Positions 12,049 to 23,100 of a stretch of DNA of 64,000 nt are shown here, in pieces. The notes beneath the pieces were generated by a model. That model searched no databases. It was not told the DNA's origin and saw only the letters and a program-made list of their open reading frames with translations. The first letter of the stretch is position 1. Each line of letters begins with the position of its first letter. The DNA comes from Onthophagus taurus (taxonomy: Eukaryota > Arthropoda > Insecta > Coleoptera > Scarabaeidae), in contig NC_091967.1 in NCBI RefSeq assembly GCF_036711975.1, positions 17,484,001-17,548,000 of the forward strand. Reading direction: 5' to 3'. The position numbers and the translations under genes were made by a program.

Positions 12049-15000
12049 TTATGATATTCTTTGTTTCTTCATATAACTACGAAACTTTGCCATAAATTTC
12101 AAAAAATGTCCATAATGAACTCTAGAATATTCTGACGATTCCATAGCATTTTGAATACTTTTGAGTTCAGTCAAAAACTTATTAGGGAAATTATACCTTT
12201 TACAAGTATCTATAACGTACTTTCTTTTATTTTCAAAGTATATTCGATTTTTGAACGGAATTTTTCGCCGTTTTTGATTTGATGACTCAACACTTGGTGA
12301 AATGTAATGGTCGTATTTAGAACAAATATGTTTGAATGGCATAATCGATTTCCTGGGTTCAAATAAATACGAATAAGAATGCTGTATGTTATAAATATCA
12401 TTTAATGGCATTTTATAATTTAATTTGGACTGAAGGCGATTAATCCATACGTTAATATTTTTAACGTGATTTGAACCTTGTCCCACATTTAGTTTACCAA
12501 AAAGTAAGAGTTGTATAGTTGTTTGCATATTATCTCTTAGTTTTGCTGTTTCTTGATTATAACCAGCTTTTCTACTATCATCAGATAATTTGCAAAGCCT
12601 CTTGCATAATGTCCAGCAATTGCCTTCAGCTTTATCCAAAGTTTCCTTATGCTTTATCAAAAAGTCCAACATTTGTTTGGATTGCTGAGGTAACTCATGT
12701 ATTGAGGGCATATCGCCTAAATACCGTAATATTTCTTCACGCACATTTTTAACGTCAATTTCCAGTGAACTTTTCAAAAAAATCTCACCACCTGGTGAAT
12801 CATCATATTTATCAACTATTAGTTGCAGTCCTCGTCTTCGTCTTAAACTATTAATAAAACACAATCCTTGATCTGTATTCATATAAGCAAATTGTAAATA
12901 GTTTAGTTTTAACGTTTCATCATATCCTGTTAAATTTCTTTGGTATTTTATGACAGGTACTTTATAAGGTGAATTATATATTTCAACGTTGTCATCATTC
13001 ATTTTTAAAAGATCATCAATGAAATTATTCGCACCATTTTCTTGTGGAGTTGGTTTACTTTCCAAACTAATGTACTCTTGTAAAGAAACTGGCTTTTTGA
13101 ATAAAACTTCATCGGAATCAACTCCATTTCTAGACTCAACTCTACATCCGGTTGATGTGTTTTCTCCGCCTAAGTACTTCCCTTTCAAATAATTTATTTG
13201 TTTCAAAAAGTAATTAGGGATGAATTTGGTTGGAGGAAAATCAACATTAAAATACATATTTTGTTCGTTTTTCTTTTGATTTTTGAGTTTTTCCTCGATA
13301 ATTTTATCAGGACTTCCAGTTTGAGCATCATGAAAACTACACTCTTCAGGTGCAACCTTATTGGCCTCGTTAGAATTAATATTTTCTGATTCTAATTCGT
13401 CTTCTTTATGGTAGATAAACGGTTGATCTTTTGGAAAATTGTATAAATCAACATAAAATTGAATTTGAGGGTTTGTAACTGGATGTGTTCGATTACCACG
13501 GCGACATTTATTTTCTAAATGACCCGATTTTGAGCATAACGCACACCAACGATCTCTTTCATCTTTAAAAGTTTCCTCGCGTGGTTTTACAATTGGTCCC
13601 GGTTTGGTCTATGATCAGTAAAATTCAATATTACAAAAATTTTATAGTTACATTAACCTATTAGGGCATAGCATCCTTAGACATTTGTATTTGATGTGGT
13701 TAATGAGAATCTATGCACTAATGGGTTTAAAAATATTTATAATAGTTTAACTCTTTAATGCACCAATTTTGTTGGTAAGAAATAAATTATGCTTTACAAT
13801 CTCTTTTTCACACAAAACAGACATTGTCATATTCGGAGTGCATCAAAGAGTTAATTGGATTAACTTACAGTTAAATGATATCTTCGCCACAAATCTGGAC
13901 AAACTGAATCAATGTGTCCATACAATTTACAAAGATGGCATTGGACTTTCTGCCAATGAGCACATCTACTACAATAAGTTGTATGTCCGCCAAGATTTCC
14001 ACACTGCGCAAATAACAAAAAAATTATTGATGACTTTATGATAATGAAAATACTCATAATTGAGTCAAAAGTAAATTAAGTCAAAACTAAAATTAAAGGA
14101 TATAAAAAAATTCAATTTCCTATAACTAATAAATTCATTATTAATAAATTAACTGTTTCAAAGCATACTTAGTTACTGTTTAAGTAAAGAAATTTTAGTT
14201 TTGACTTATTTGTAATTTTAAAAATGTATTTTTTTATATATATATTTAAAAAATAAGAATACTTACAGATGTACACATTGCCAAGGGACACCGTGGATCT
14301 TGATGGCCTCTCTCCCCACAAAGAATACAAGGACGCGGACCTTGTTTGTTTGTACAATGAAGAGCCATGTGACCAACCTCTCGACATCGGTGACATCTAG
14401 GGCCCCTTGGAGTTTCATAACGAAAATGTAAACGATCAATATCCAAAATTTTCCAATCATCCGGATTATCTATCCATGGAATAGACATTTAAATATAATT
14501 ACGATTTATTAATTAAATGTAATAACTTTTTAAATTTTGTGTTGATTTAAATCTAATCAAAGATCCAAAAACAAAAAGGAAATTTACTAACTGTACAGGT
14601 GTATTAATAATTAAATAAATTATTTAATTTTAATACCTGACATTGTTTGTTGAACTTTTTCCACAGAAAAATTTAAATAATCAATCTTTTCTTCACCACC
14701 TCTATTCACTGAATTAGAAGCCACAGGTTGTTGCGGTATTTTTTTTTCTTTAATTCCTTTGTCTTCACCTCTCCTCTTTGTTTCCTCCTGACAATTTCCC
14801 AATTTTAGATCGGATGTGATATTATTGAAATCATCACAACTAAAATATGACTCAGTATCATCATCATCACTATTTTGTGCATTTGGTTCATTACAAAACG
14901 TTTCATCAATGATTATAAAATTGGGATTACTTTCTATATCAATATCAGAAATAACAGTATCATTATTTTTATCTTTATCTTCAATAGTTGTATCATTTTG

Positions 15001-18000
15001 ATTTTGTGTCTTTCGTTTTTTACTTGTAGATGTATCCAAACTTTCAGATTTTCGCTTCTTTGTTTCAATTAATGTTTGATCTAATTGAGAAGTACTAGGG
15101 ATTTCTTCTGTAACTAATTTTGTTATGGAAAGAGAAGAATCTCCCAACGTTTTATCTGGTTCAACTACATCTAAATCATTATCTCTATTAACAGAAGAAA
15201 GTTGAGGTAATTGTTTCGAATTTAAACAACTAACTTTATTTTCTTCATAATCACTTTCTGAGCTTGAATCATCCGAACTTGAATTCGTCGCAGCTACGGT
15301 ATGTCGTTGACTAGCTAGCGTACAAACTTGTTCAAAACTATCTTTTTCAACACGATTCGAGTTATCCCTACTCGGTGTTATATAATTACCAAACGATTCG
15401 AGATTTGTATCATCAAAAAATCGTTTCGTTGGCGTTTCAAAATCAACGGTATTGAAATGATTAGTTTTGGGGAGAGTAGCATCACTCGTTGTGCTATCAG
15501 TTTCAGACATATCAATAACATTTTTTGAAGAATTATTAGTGTTTCTAAAATCACTTCCGTGTAGACTAAAATTAAATTTCGAATTATTCACGTCAACGGA
15601 ATTATCGAGAAAATCATTCGAAGCCGAATCAGGTGTTCTTAATTCCCGTCTTAATCGCATTTGAGGAATGTTTGGTATTTTTATATCCGAATTTGTTGAA
15701 GCTGTTTCGCTATGTTTTTCATCGTCTTTAAGACTGGCACTAACGGAATCACAATCAATTTCAATTACTTCTATATGTTTCGATTCGGGTTCGATGAAAA
15801 TTACATCATCGTCGGTTTTACTTGTGTTTAAACTATCAGAACTGCCTGGTTCTGTTTTAATACTATTTAAAGTGGGATCAGGTGTCGATGTATCAAGAGG
15901 TCGGGTTTCTTCTTGTTTTACATCGTCATCCGAACTTAACTCCACTACTTCCCTTTTTTCTAATATTTCCTCACAATCGCTATTATTATCACTTTCAGAT
16001 AATACAATAACTGAATTGTTTCGGGAATCCCTCGATAACGGTTTTACCGTTAAAGAATGTTCAATAAAAACTTTGTTATTATCTGTTGTTTTAGACTCTA
16101 CTTCGTTTTTTTCTTGTTGAATGAGAGCTTTTAAGGCAAGCGCTTCTTCTTTCATTTGTTGCCTCCTCAACATCTTCTTTTGTTTATACCTTATGGAAAA
16201 ATTCAAGAATGTGAAATAATAATAATAATATAATACCGAAAAATCACATTAAAATTTCGATGTGACGTCACAAGCAATGTTAACCATGTATTTTCCTATT
16301 AAATTAAGGTCAACACTAACCTACAAATTGTTTATTTTATAGCCACGCACAAAATCAATCTGATAAACGTAAAAGTAAAGTTATTTTCACTAAACTAGGT
16401 GAGATTACGGATGAAACACCCTAGTTTTTCTTAGGCTTTCGATGACTGCATAACGAGTGACTACCTGTCGTTAGATAGACTGTGTGTCAATAGACTGTAT
16501 TTTAATACGAGAACTAACACTAGACCGAAAACTAGAAACATTCGGATTTAGCCCCACGTCTCTCAAGACGGCTAAACCCGAATGATTCTAGGTCTAGGTC
16601 TTGTGTTAATTCTAGTGATAGTGTAAAATAGAACTAATACTAGATCTAAAACTAGAAAGTATCTGGTTTAGCCGTGCATCTGAAGACGAAAGATAGTTTT
16701 TCCAAAAAAAAAACAATTAATATTTTTCACACAATAATGTTAAGTCAAAAGGAAGATTTCGTCAAAATCTAAATTAAATAGAAACCCAACGAGTCCAGAG
16801 TATTATTGCTTATTATCTCCGTAAAACATTGCGGAAAATGTTGAGAGATTAGCATAAACTTCTACAAATTCTGCAAGTTGGTTGAAAAAGATGCAGCACA
16901 TATTAGGTAACTGATTCCAGAAAGTTCAGAATCAGTTGTAAGTATTTAGACAACGTTGAGGTTGACCTTTATTTTATTCTCATACTTACAATAGATTCTG
17001 GTGATATTCAAAGCTGCGTTTTGAAACCTTCCAAACATATTCAATTTGCATTATTACATATTTTGGCAAATACTAAAACTTGCAGACTCAGTTTTGAGTG
17101 TTGACACAAAATTATGCAGGTTGGTAGGAAAAGATGCAGTACATTTTAGGATGTGGTGACTGTTTCCAGAAAATTTAAAATCAATTCTAAGTGCTTAGAC
17201 AACGTTGAGGTTGGTGTTATTGAAAGCTACGTTTTGAAACAAATTTAGCTTATGATTGGATCGGCTTTCTTTTCAGACATTTTCAAACTCCAAACCCGTT
17301 CCATTTGCATTATTACATCTTTTGGCAAACACCAAAACTTACCAGAGTCAATTATAAACGTTTACATAAAATTGATTATGGAAAATATCTTTCCAAGAGA
17401 AAAAAAATCTGTTGTAGTTCAATAATATTATATACATTTTATTATCTAACGCTAAATATATTTAAAACTAGAACACTAGACCTAGAAACATTTGGATTTA
17501 CACGAACGTCTCTCAAGACGGTTAAGCCCAAATGATTCTAGTTCTAGGTCTTGTGTTAGTTCTAGTAATAGTGCTAGCGTAAAACTAGAACTAACACTAG
17601 ACCTAGAACGAGAAACATCCGGTTTAGCCACACGTCTCTCAAGACGGCTAAACCCGAATGATTCTAGCTCTAGGTATTGTGTTAATTCTAGTGATAGTGT
17701 AAAACTAGAACTAACACTAGACCTAGAACTAGAAAGTATCGGGTTTAGCCGCATGCCTCTCAAGACGGCTAAACCCGAATAATTCTAGTGCTAGATCTTG
17801 TGTCAGTTCTAGTGTAAAACTAGACCTAGAACTAGAAACATTCGGATTTAGCCGCACGTCTCTCAAGACGGCTAAATCCAAATGATTCTAGTTCTAGGTC
17901 TTGTGTTAGTGTAAAACTAGAACTAACACTAGACCTAGTGTCACACTAGATCTAGAACCAGAATTATTCTGGTTTAGCCGTCTTGAGAGAAGTGGGGCTA

Positions 18001-19490
18001 AATCCGAATGTTTCTAGTTTTTGGACTAGTGTTAGTTCTAGTAATAGTGCTAGCGTAAAAGTAGAACTAACACTAGACCTAGAATTGCTCCATGCCTAAC
18101 CCGACATTTGAGAAATTCGCATTGGTGCAAACGTTAATTAACCTAACTCAAAGTGGAATTTCCACACAAAATTCTGAAATAAATCAGTAAATTATTGGAT
18201 CAGAATGTAACATTTAAAGAGGGGGTAGGGCATCAAGTATAGATTTTAGGTTATCTTTAGTTTGTACGACATTTTAGTCGTTGTTCGTCGAAACCCTAAG
18301 AAATAACCGTATTTCACCCAAAAATATGCGTTTTAACCAAATGTGCTGCGAAAATACAGGGGGTGGTTCAGTTTTTAATCGGGAAACTTTACTAGGATGT
18401 AGTACTTGCCAAAATAACACAAGTTTTTTATATAAACATAGGGTCGAAAGACTTTTGTTTTCAAGCTATGAGCTGTCAAAGTTGAGCCAAAACTTTACAT
18501 TTTCTCTTTTATTTTGGGTATAAGTAAAGTGTAGAATTTGAAATTTTGTATGTATGTACTACTGGTTAACACCATACTTTAAACTTCCCTTGCGCCCTTC
18601 TAAGGGGATGAAATTCACAACCCCTTTGATTTTTTTATAACAACTTTTTAATGTCATGGAATATTAACATAAAAAAATATGAGTTGTAAAACTTATTCAT
18701 TATTGGTACTTTTTTGCCTTTTAAGTTTTTTCCATAAAGACAATAGTTTTAGCATAAAAAAATAGTAAAGATTCCTGATTAAAAACTAAACCAGCCTGTA
18801 TATGGTTATGACGTCACAAAAAGTGAGGTTAAGTAGAAACTTTAAAGTGATTTTTTTGGTAAATTTTACACTTTTCCGCACTTTTTTTTATTAATAACTG
18901 TTTAATTGATTAATTTCGCTTAAATTGTCGAATTTTAAGCGACATGATGATTCTTATATTATACCTACCTTTTTCTTTTTTCAAGATTTTTTTGTTTCTT
19001 AGCTTCAACTTTTTCTTGTCTCTTCAAATATTTTTCAAAATTTTTGTTTGGAAATACATTTGGAGAGATAATTTGCGTAGGCACTATAGGTGGCACAATA
19101 ATGAAATTATTATGAGGTTGAAACGGCGAAATCACCGGTGGTTCCATCATATCAATTCCTTTATAATAACGATTGTTGAAAATCGTTCGATGCGTATTTT
19201 CCTGAATATCCCTTATTTCTTGGTTTGTAGATAAAGGTATAAACTCGGGAGGTGCTGTCACAACAGGTTTTTTTATGGGGATTTGAAAATATCTTGAAGG
19301 TCGCTTAAATTCCGCAATAACATTTGTTGGAGTTTCTTGTTTTTGTGTTTGAGGATTGTTATTTTCCGCAGGGGAATGATAAACTTGACTGTAAAGTCTT
19401 GATTCTAAATCCTCCATATCTATATCTAACCCCTCCTTTAAAAACATTATATAATTTTTGATATTTCTTATAAAAATAATCACTTACCAT
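12049..19490 (-). CDS. ZCCHC7: zinc finger CCHC domain protein 7 (Air1/Air2-like TRAMP complex subunit)
   Basis: Exons, all minus: 19490-19488, 19435-18969, 16189-14637, 14469-14267, 14003-13869, 13608-12049. They total 3921 nt, 1306 aa plus stop, with all phases matching. The start is MEGLDIDMEDLESRLYSQVY. The initiator ATG forms the last three bases of exon 1, directly before GTAAGT. Residues 1-670 are acidic, Ser-rich and probably disordered, with a basic helix (KRKRYKQKKMLRRQQ) across the exon 2/3 junction. Five zinc knuckles follow: about 700-713, 722-735, 740-753 (spacing X2/X5/X3, atypical), 764-777 and 809-822. LWRRYH at 780-785 matches the IWRXY motif through which yeast Air2 binds the poly(A) polymerase Trf4. 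The family provides RNA binding in nuclear TRAMP, which oligoadenylates RNA for the exosome. The long C-terminal exon beyond residue 830 is lineage-variable, and its function is unknown. Confidence 0.93.
16505..16690. repeat. palindromic repeat family, isolated copies
   Basis: One complete and one partial unit of the family described at 17464-18095: CTAGA(A/C)-rich arms around a TTTAGCC / GGCTAAA stem. Confidence 0.75.
17464..18095. repeat. palindromic repeat array A (5 units) in ZCCHC7 intron 2
   Basis: Units of about 105-135 bp are built around an inverted repeat, GGGTTTAGCCG and CGGCTAAACCC, with a loop of about 13 bases reading GTCTCTCAAGA. The stem is extended outwards by complementary CTAGTTCTAGGTCT / AGACCTAGAACTAG stretches. 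Hairpin centres lie near 17511, 17635, 17760, 17866 and 17985. The first four read CTCTCAAGA in the loop and the fifth reads TCTTGAGAGA, so it is inverted. Overlapping open frames in both strands are by-products of the repeats. Confidence 0.9.
18965..18968 (-). promoter_or_regulatory. splice donor, ZCCHC7 exon 2
   Basis: AAAAAG|GTAGGT. Joining its phase-2 AG to the G of the acceptor at 16189 restores an uninterrupted Lys/Arg-rich helix, which is why I place exons 2 and 3 in one gene despite the 2.8-kb gap. Confidence 0.85.
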
Positions 19491-20185
19491 CGCTGATATC
19501 TTATGTTACACTTAAATTACGATGTCATATAGTTTTTAATTAGATATGAATCTACACAGTTGAACACGTGCAAATATCATGTCATGTCAAAAAAATTACT
19601 TAATTTGCAATGGCAGATAGGGAAAAATAAAATATCCCCAGTATTATCGATAAAGTAGAAAATTACTACTTTTAGAAACAATTTTCATATTATTTAGATT
19701 CCGTAATTATTCTTATCACACTTAAATAAACCAATATAACACTTTGCCAAACATAAAATAATATCGAATTAAAATTTAATGTTAAAAATTAAACTATGTC
19801 GGTAAAGTAGAATATAAAGATTTTATAGGTTAAATTTTATAACTGTCACTGTCATTAAATCAGCAGTAACAAAAATATTTTTGTATTCTAGAATTAATTG
19901 TAATAAATGTTAATAAAATTTAAAAAAGAATTGTTTAATTTAAATAAAACTACATACCTTTCGTTTATAAATCAATATTACACTTAATCAAAACATACAT
20001 ATTCATTACAAACATAATAAAGGTTCAATACTACTGGCAATAATTATCGGCTGGTTGCTTTAGGTAGTGTTGTATTGGTTGCTGAAAGTTTTATCAAAAA
20101 ATATACACGTATTCCTGGCGTCATCATTAAAATAGAATAACGGTACCGGCGTTGAAGAGTTTTAGCCGAATTATTCTGTTAAAAA
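19491..20185. promoter_or_regulatory. divergent intergenic region shared by ZCCHC7 and LMF2
   Basis: About 695 bp separate two start codons pointing away from each other, so both promoters and 5' UTRs must lie here, or the region is a bidirectional promoter. It is AT-rich throughout. I see no clear TATA pair or CpG-rich core. Confidence 0.6.
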
Positions 20186-23100
20186 ATGATTCCCATACGA
20201 TATACGCGTAACCTCTTTCTCAGAGCGATTTGTGTAGTTTATCTGTTCGCATTTGCATCTTTTTACATTCAAATACCAGGTAAGGCGTATAATCACTTTT
20301 TTTAGGTTTTCACCTCCTCATTTTCTAATTTCTTGTTCCACTTATTTTTTTATAATAGGTCTTTATGGTGATAATGGAGTATTACCAGCTAGAGCTGTTT
20401 TGGACAACAGCATGTACAAAACCTTCTCTGCAAGGGCTCATTATCAACCAACACTACTTTGGCTTGCACCATATCTTGGTTTAGATACCAATTATGCTTT
20501 GGATGTGTTAGCTTTGATGGGAATCTTCTTAGCTTTTACTGGGTGCGTAAAAAGTAGTTAAAAGAGGAATTATTTAGTTTGAATAAATCTTTTTAAATTA
20601 AAGGTTTATATCTCAGAAGATGTGTACTATTCCTTTATATGCTGCTTTGTGGTCTTTATATTTTTCATTATACCAAGTGGGACAAGTTTTTGTTACTTCA
20701 CAATGGTAAGAACTCATTTTAGTAGTTTTAGATAATTTAAATCTTACTTTAATCATATTGTTATTAAATATATTATTAATTTTTTTTCAGGGATGATTTA
20801 TTATTAGAAACAGGTTTTCTAACACTATTAGTAGCCCCTCTTTTGCCAGGAAAAAGGCGTGGATCCAAGGGGACACCTAAGGATAAAATAAGTTTATTCT
20901 TAATAAAATGGCTTTTATTTAGATTTTTGGTATCAAGTGGGTTAACAAAACTTCTTAGTGGTTGTCCAAAATGGTTTGATTTAACAGGTAATTGAGTAAT
21001 TATTAATCAACTGAGTAATAATTAAACAATTCAGGATTTAAGTACTTTTTTAATCCTTAACTACACACTTTTATTTAAAGGAACTCAAGCACAAACAACC
21101 AGATATATTTGCCTATGTCTTTAAATATTAAAAATTGGACCAAAAAGATTTCAAATTATGATCAAATACTCTAAAAGGTAAAATTTTCTGGTTGTGTGTG
21201 ATTGAAGGTTAATACTATTTCTTAATAAATATTTGTATTACATTAGGTCCCTCCCCGCAATATAACATATTACACCCAGAGTTAGAAGGTCAGGTGTTAA
21301 TTTTAGAACATCATCTAGTATGTCTATTATTAAGTTGTGATCAAATCACATATCATCATGGCTACATATTTAGAAAGGTTTGTTCACAGAACCGACTACT
21401 GATTTGAAAAAAGCTTAAATGCGCATTCTTATTTATATATCCTTGAAGGACTATACTTTTAGGTTATAAAATGTAAAGTCTTTGAATTACCATAAACTAG
21501 AGCTGTATATTCCTGTAACTATTGGGCTGAGATCCCACCAAAGTCCAGAAATGCATTTATATAGCACATAAATTACCTTCAGTATATGTATCTAATTAAT
21601 TTAAAGAAGGAAATAGCGTTTGCTAATTTACTTTAATTTCTTGCATTTTTTTTATGGCAGTAATAAACTAATAATATCTATTACACACACGTTTTTGCAA
21701 CACATTGTTCTTTTTCCACAAAAGCAGAAGATTTGATTGTTGCAATCCAGTACTTTTTGGTTTGTTGTTTGCAACTGAATCAATTTCTAATACTAAGCTT
21801 GCAAAATGAAAGATCCGCTTCTAACCCAGATAGAATCTAGACAGGTGATGACTCCCTACCAAATTATGGTGCAGCTGTGAGTTTGATAACGTCCAAATTA
21901 GGGATTGCAATCATGAAGGGTTTTTATAATCCGGGATTTTGAGATCAGAATTCTCTATCCCGGGTAATCCCAGGTTTTATGGGCTACATATGTAATAATA
22001 AATAAAATGTGCAAGGTGTTTCTAACAGTTTATTTTAACCATAACACAAAGCATTATAAAAAAATCTACCATCCATAGAACTATTTTTAAAGAAATGTCG
22101 CAGAACAAGCAATTTATTTATTGTTTTATCTCCTAAACGAGATCTAAAGTATGTGTTTAATAAACTTGCTGAAGGGAAGCACCGCTCTCCGATTCCACAC
22201 TTGTTGGTGGAATAGTTTTCAAACATTCAAAAGCGAATTGAAGATTTTTATTCATGCCATTATTGAATATATCAATTTCTTGGATCAATGTATTGAAGAT
22301 TGCATTCTTGATTAACTGGACAGGTGGCTGTTGTTTGTTTAAAGCAGTATAAAGTTTTTCTTTCAGTGTCTGATTCGTTTCCTATCGTTGAGGCTCCGCA
22401 ATTAGTAAGTCATCTTCATCATTTTCAAACATATTTTGTTCATCTTTTGATGTTAAACGTAATATAAGTTTCTCTAATGTTTTGCTCTAATACACTTTGT
22501 TTTTTTTGGCTTTTTGTATAACACATCTATTATTATTGCCAGCTGTAAACCATGTGCTAAACAACTGATGCCTTGAGGGCGTTGATGTGCCTGATGTACC
22601 AGGTGCATTTAACCTCCTGAGTACCAGACACACTTTTTATAAGTTTATTTTTATGTTTCTAACGTACTATGAGTAGTACAGATGTACTCAGGAGGTTAAA
22701 TTATTCTTTTCGTTGTTCTTTAATGTTTATTTTGTTACCCTTTGTTTTTAGAATAGATAACATATTTTGCATTTTGCCATTTCACCATGATCAGCACCAG
22801 TTAGATAGTAGTGCCATACCGAATATTTTATAAATTAATGACACAAACATAATCCTGAAAATCCCGAAACCATAATCGATTTCTCAGGATAATTTTCAAG
22901 ATTTAAATATGAACGGGATCCCGAGATTTTCAGGATTAGTCCCATTTAATCCCATTTAAAATAACAATATTGGTTGCCATAGCAACGAAAGAGAAAACAA
23001 TACTAAATAATAATATTTTTAATATTATAAAACATAATAATATTTGAAACATTTTTCTCTAAAACCGTAAATGGCGAAGTTATTGGCTATATTCCAGACA

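Larger units (their letters stand above)
16190..18968 (-). other. ZCCHC7 intron 2, repeat-filled
   Basis: The 2.8-kb intron holds palindromic-repeat copies at 16505-16690 and an array at 17464-18095. A loosely repeated pair of segments lies near 16840-17040 and 17090-17290, sharing GTTGGT(T/A)GAAAAAGATGCAG-like and CTTAGACAACGTTGAGG motifs. No coding frame is credible here. Confidence 0.7.

Noticed and set aside
15668-16120. Plus-strand 150-codon frame
   Set aside because: It is the mirror of ZCCHC7 exon 3, whose Ser/Glu/Asp-rich codons leave the opposite strand open. It is rich in Leu/Ser with no domain.
14620-16206. ZCCHC7 exon 3 as a stand-alone 528-codon gene starting MNFSIRYKQ
   Set aside because: The first codon is TTG, not ATG. 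The sequence before codon 7 is intron ending in an acceptor (CATAAG), and the last codons run past a donor into the next intron.
17482-17782. Overlapping frames of 76-96 codons on both strands at the palindromic array
   Set aside because: They are low-complexity translations of the repeat (alternating SRRL/NDSSS-type strings) and arise on both strands because the units are palindromic.
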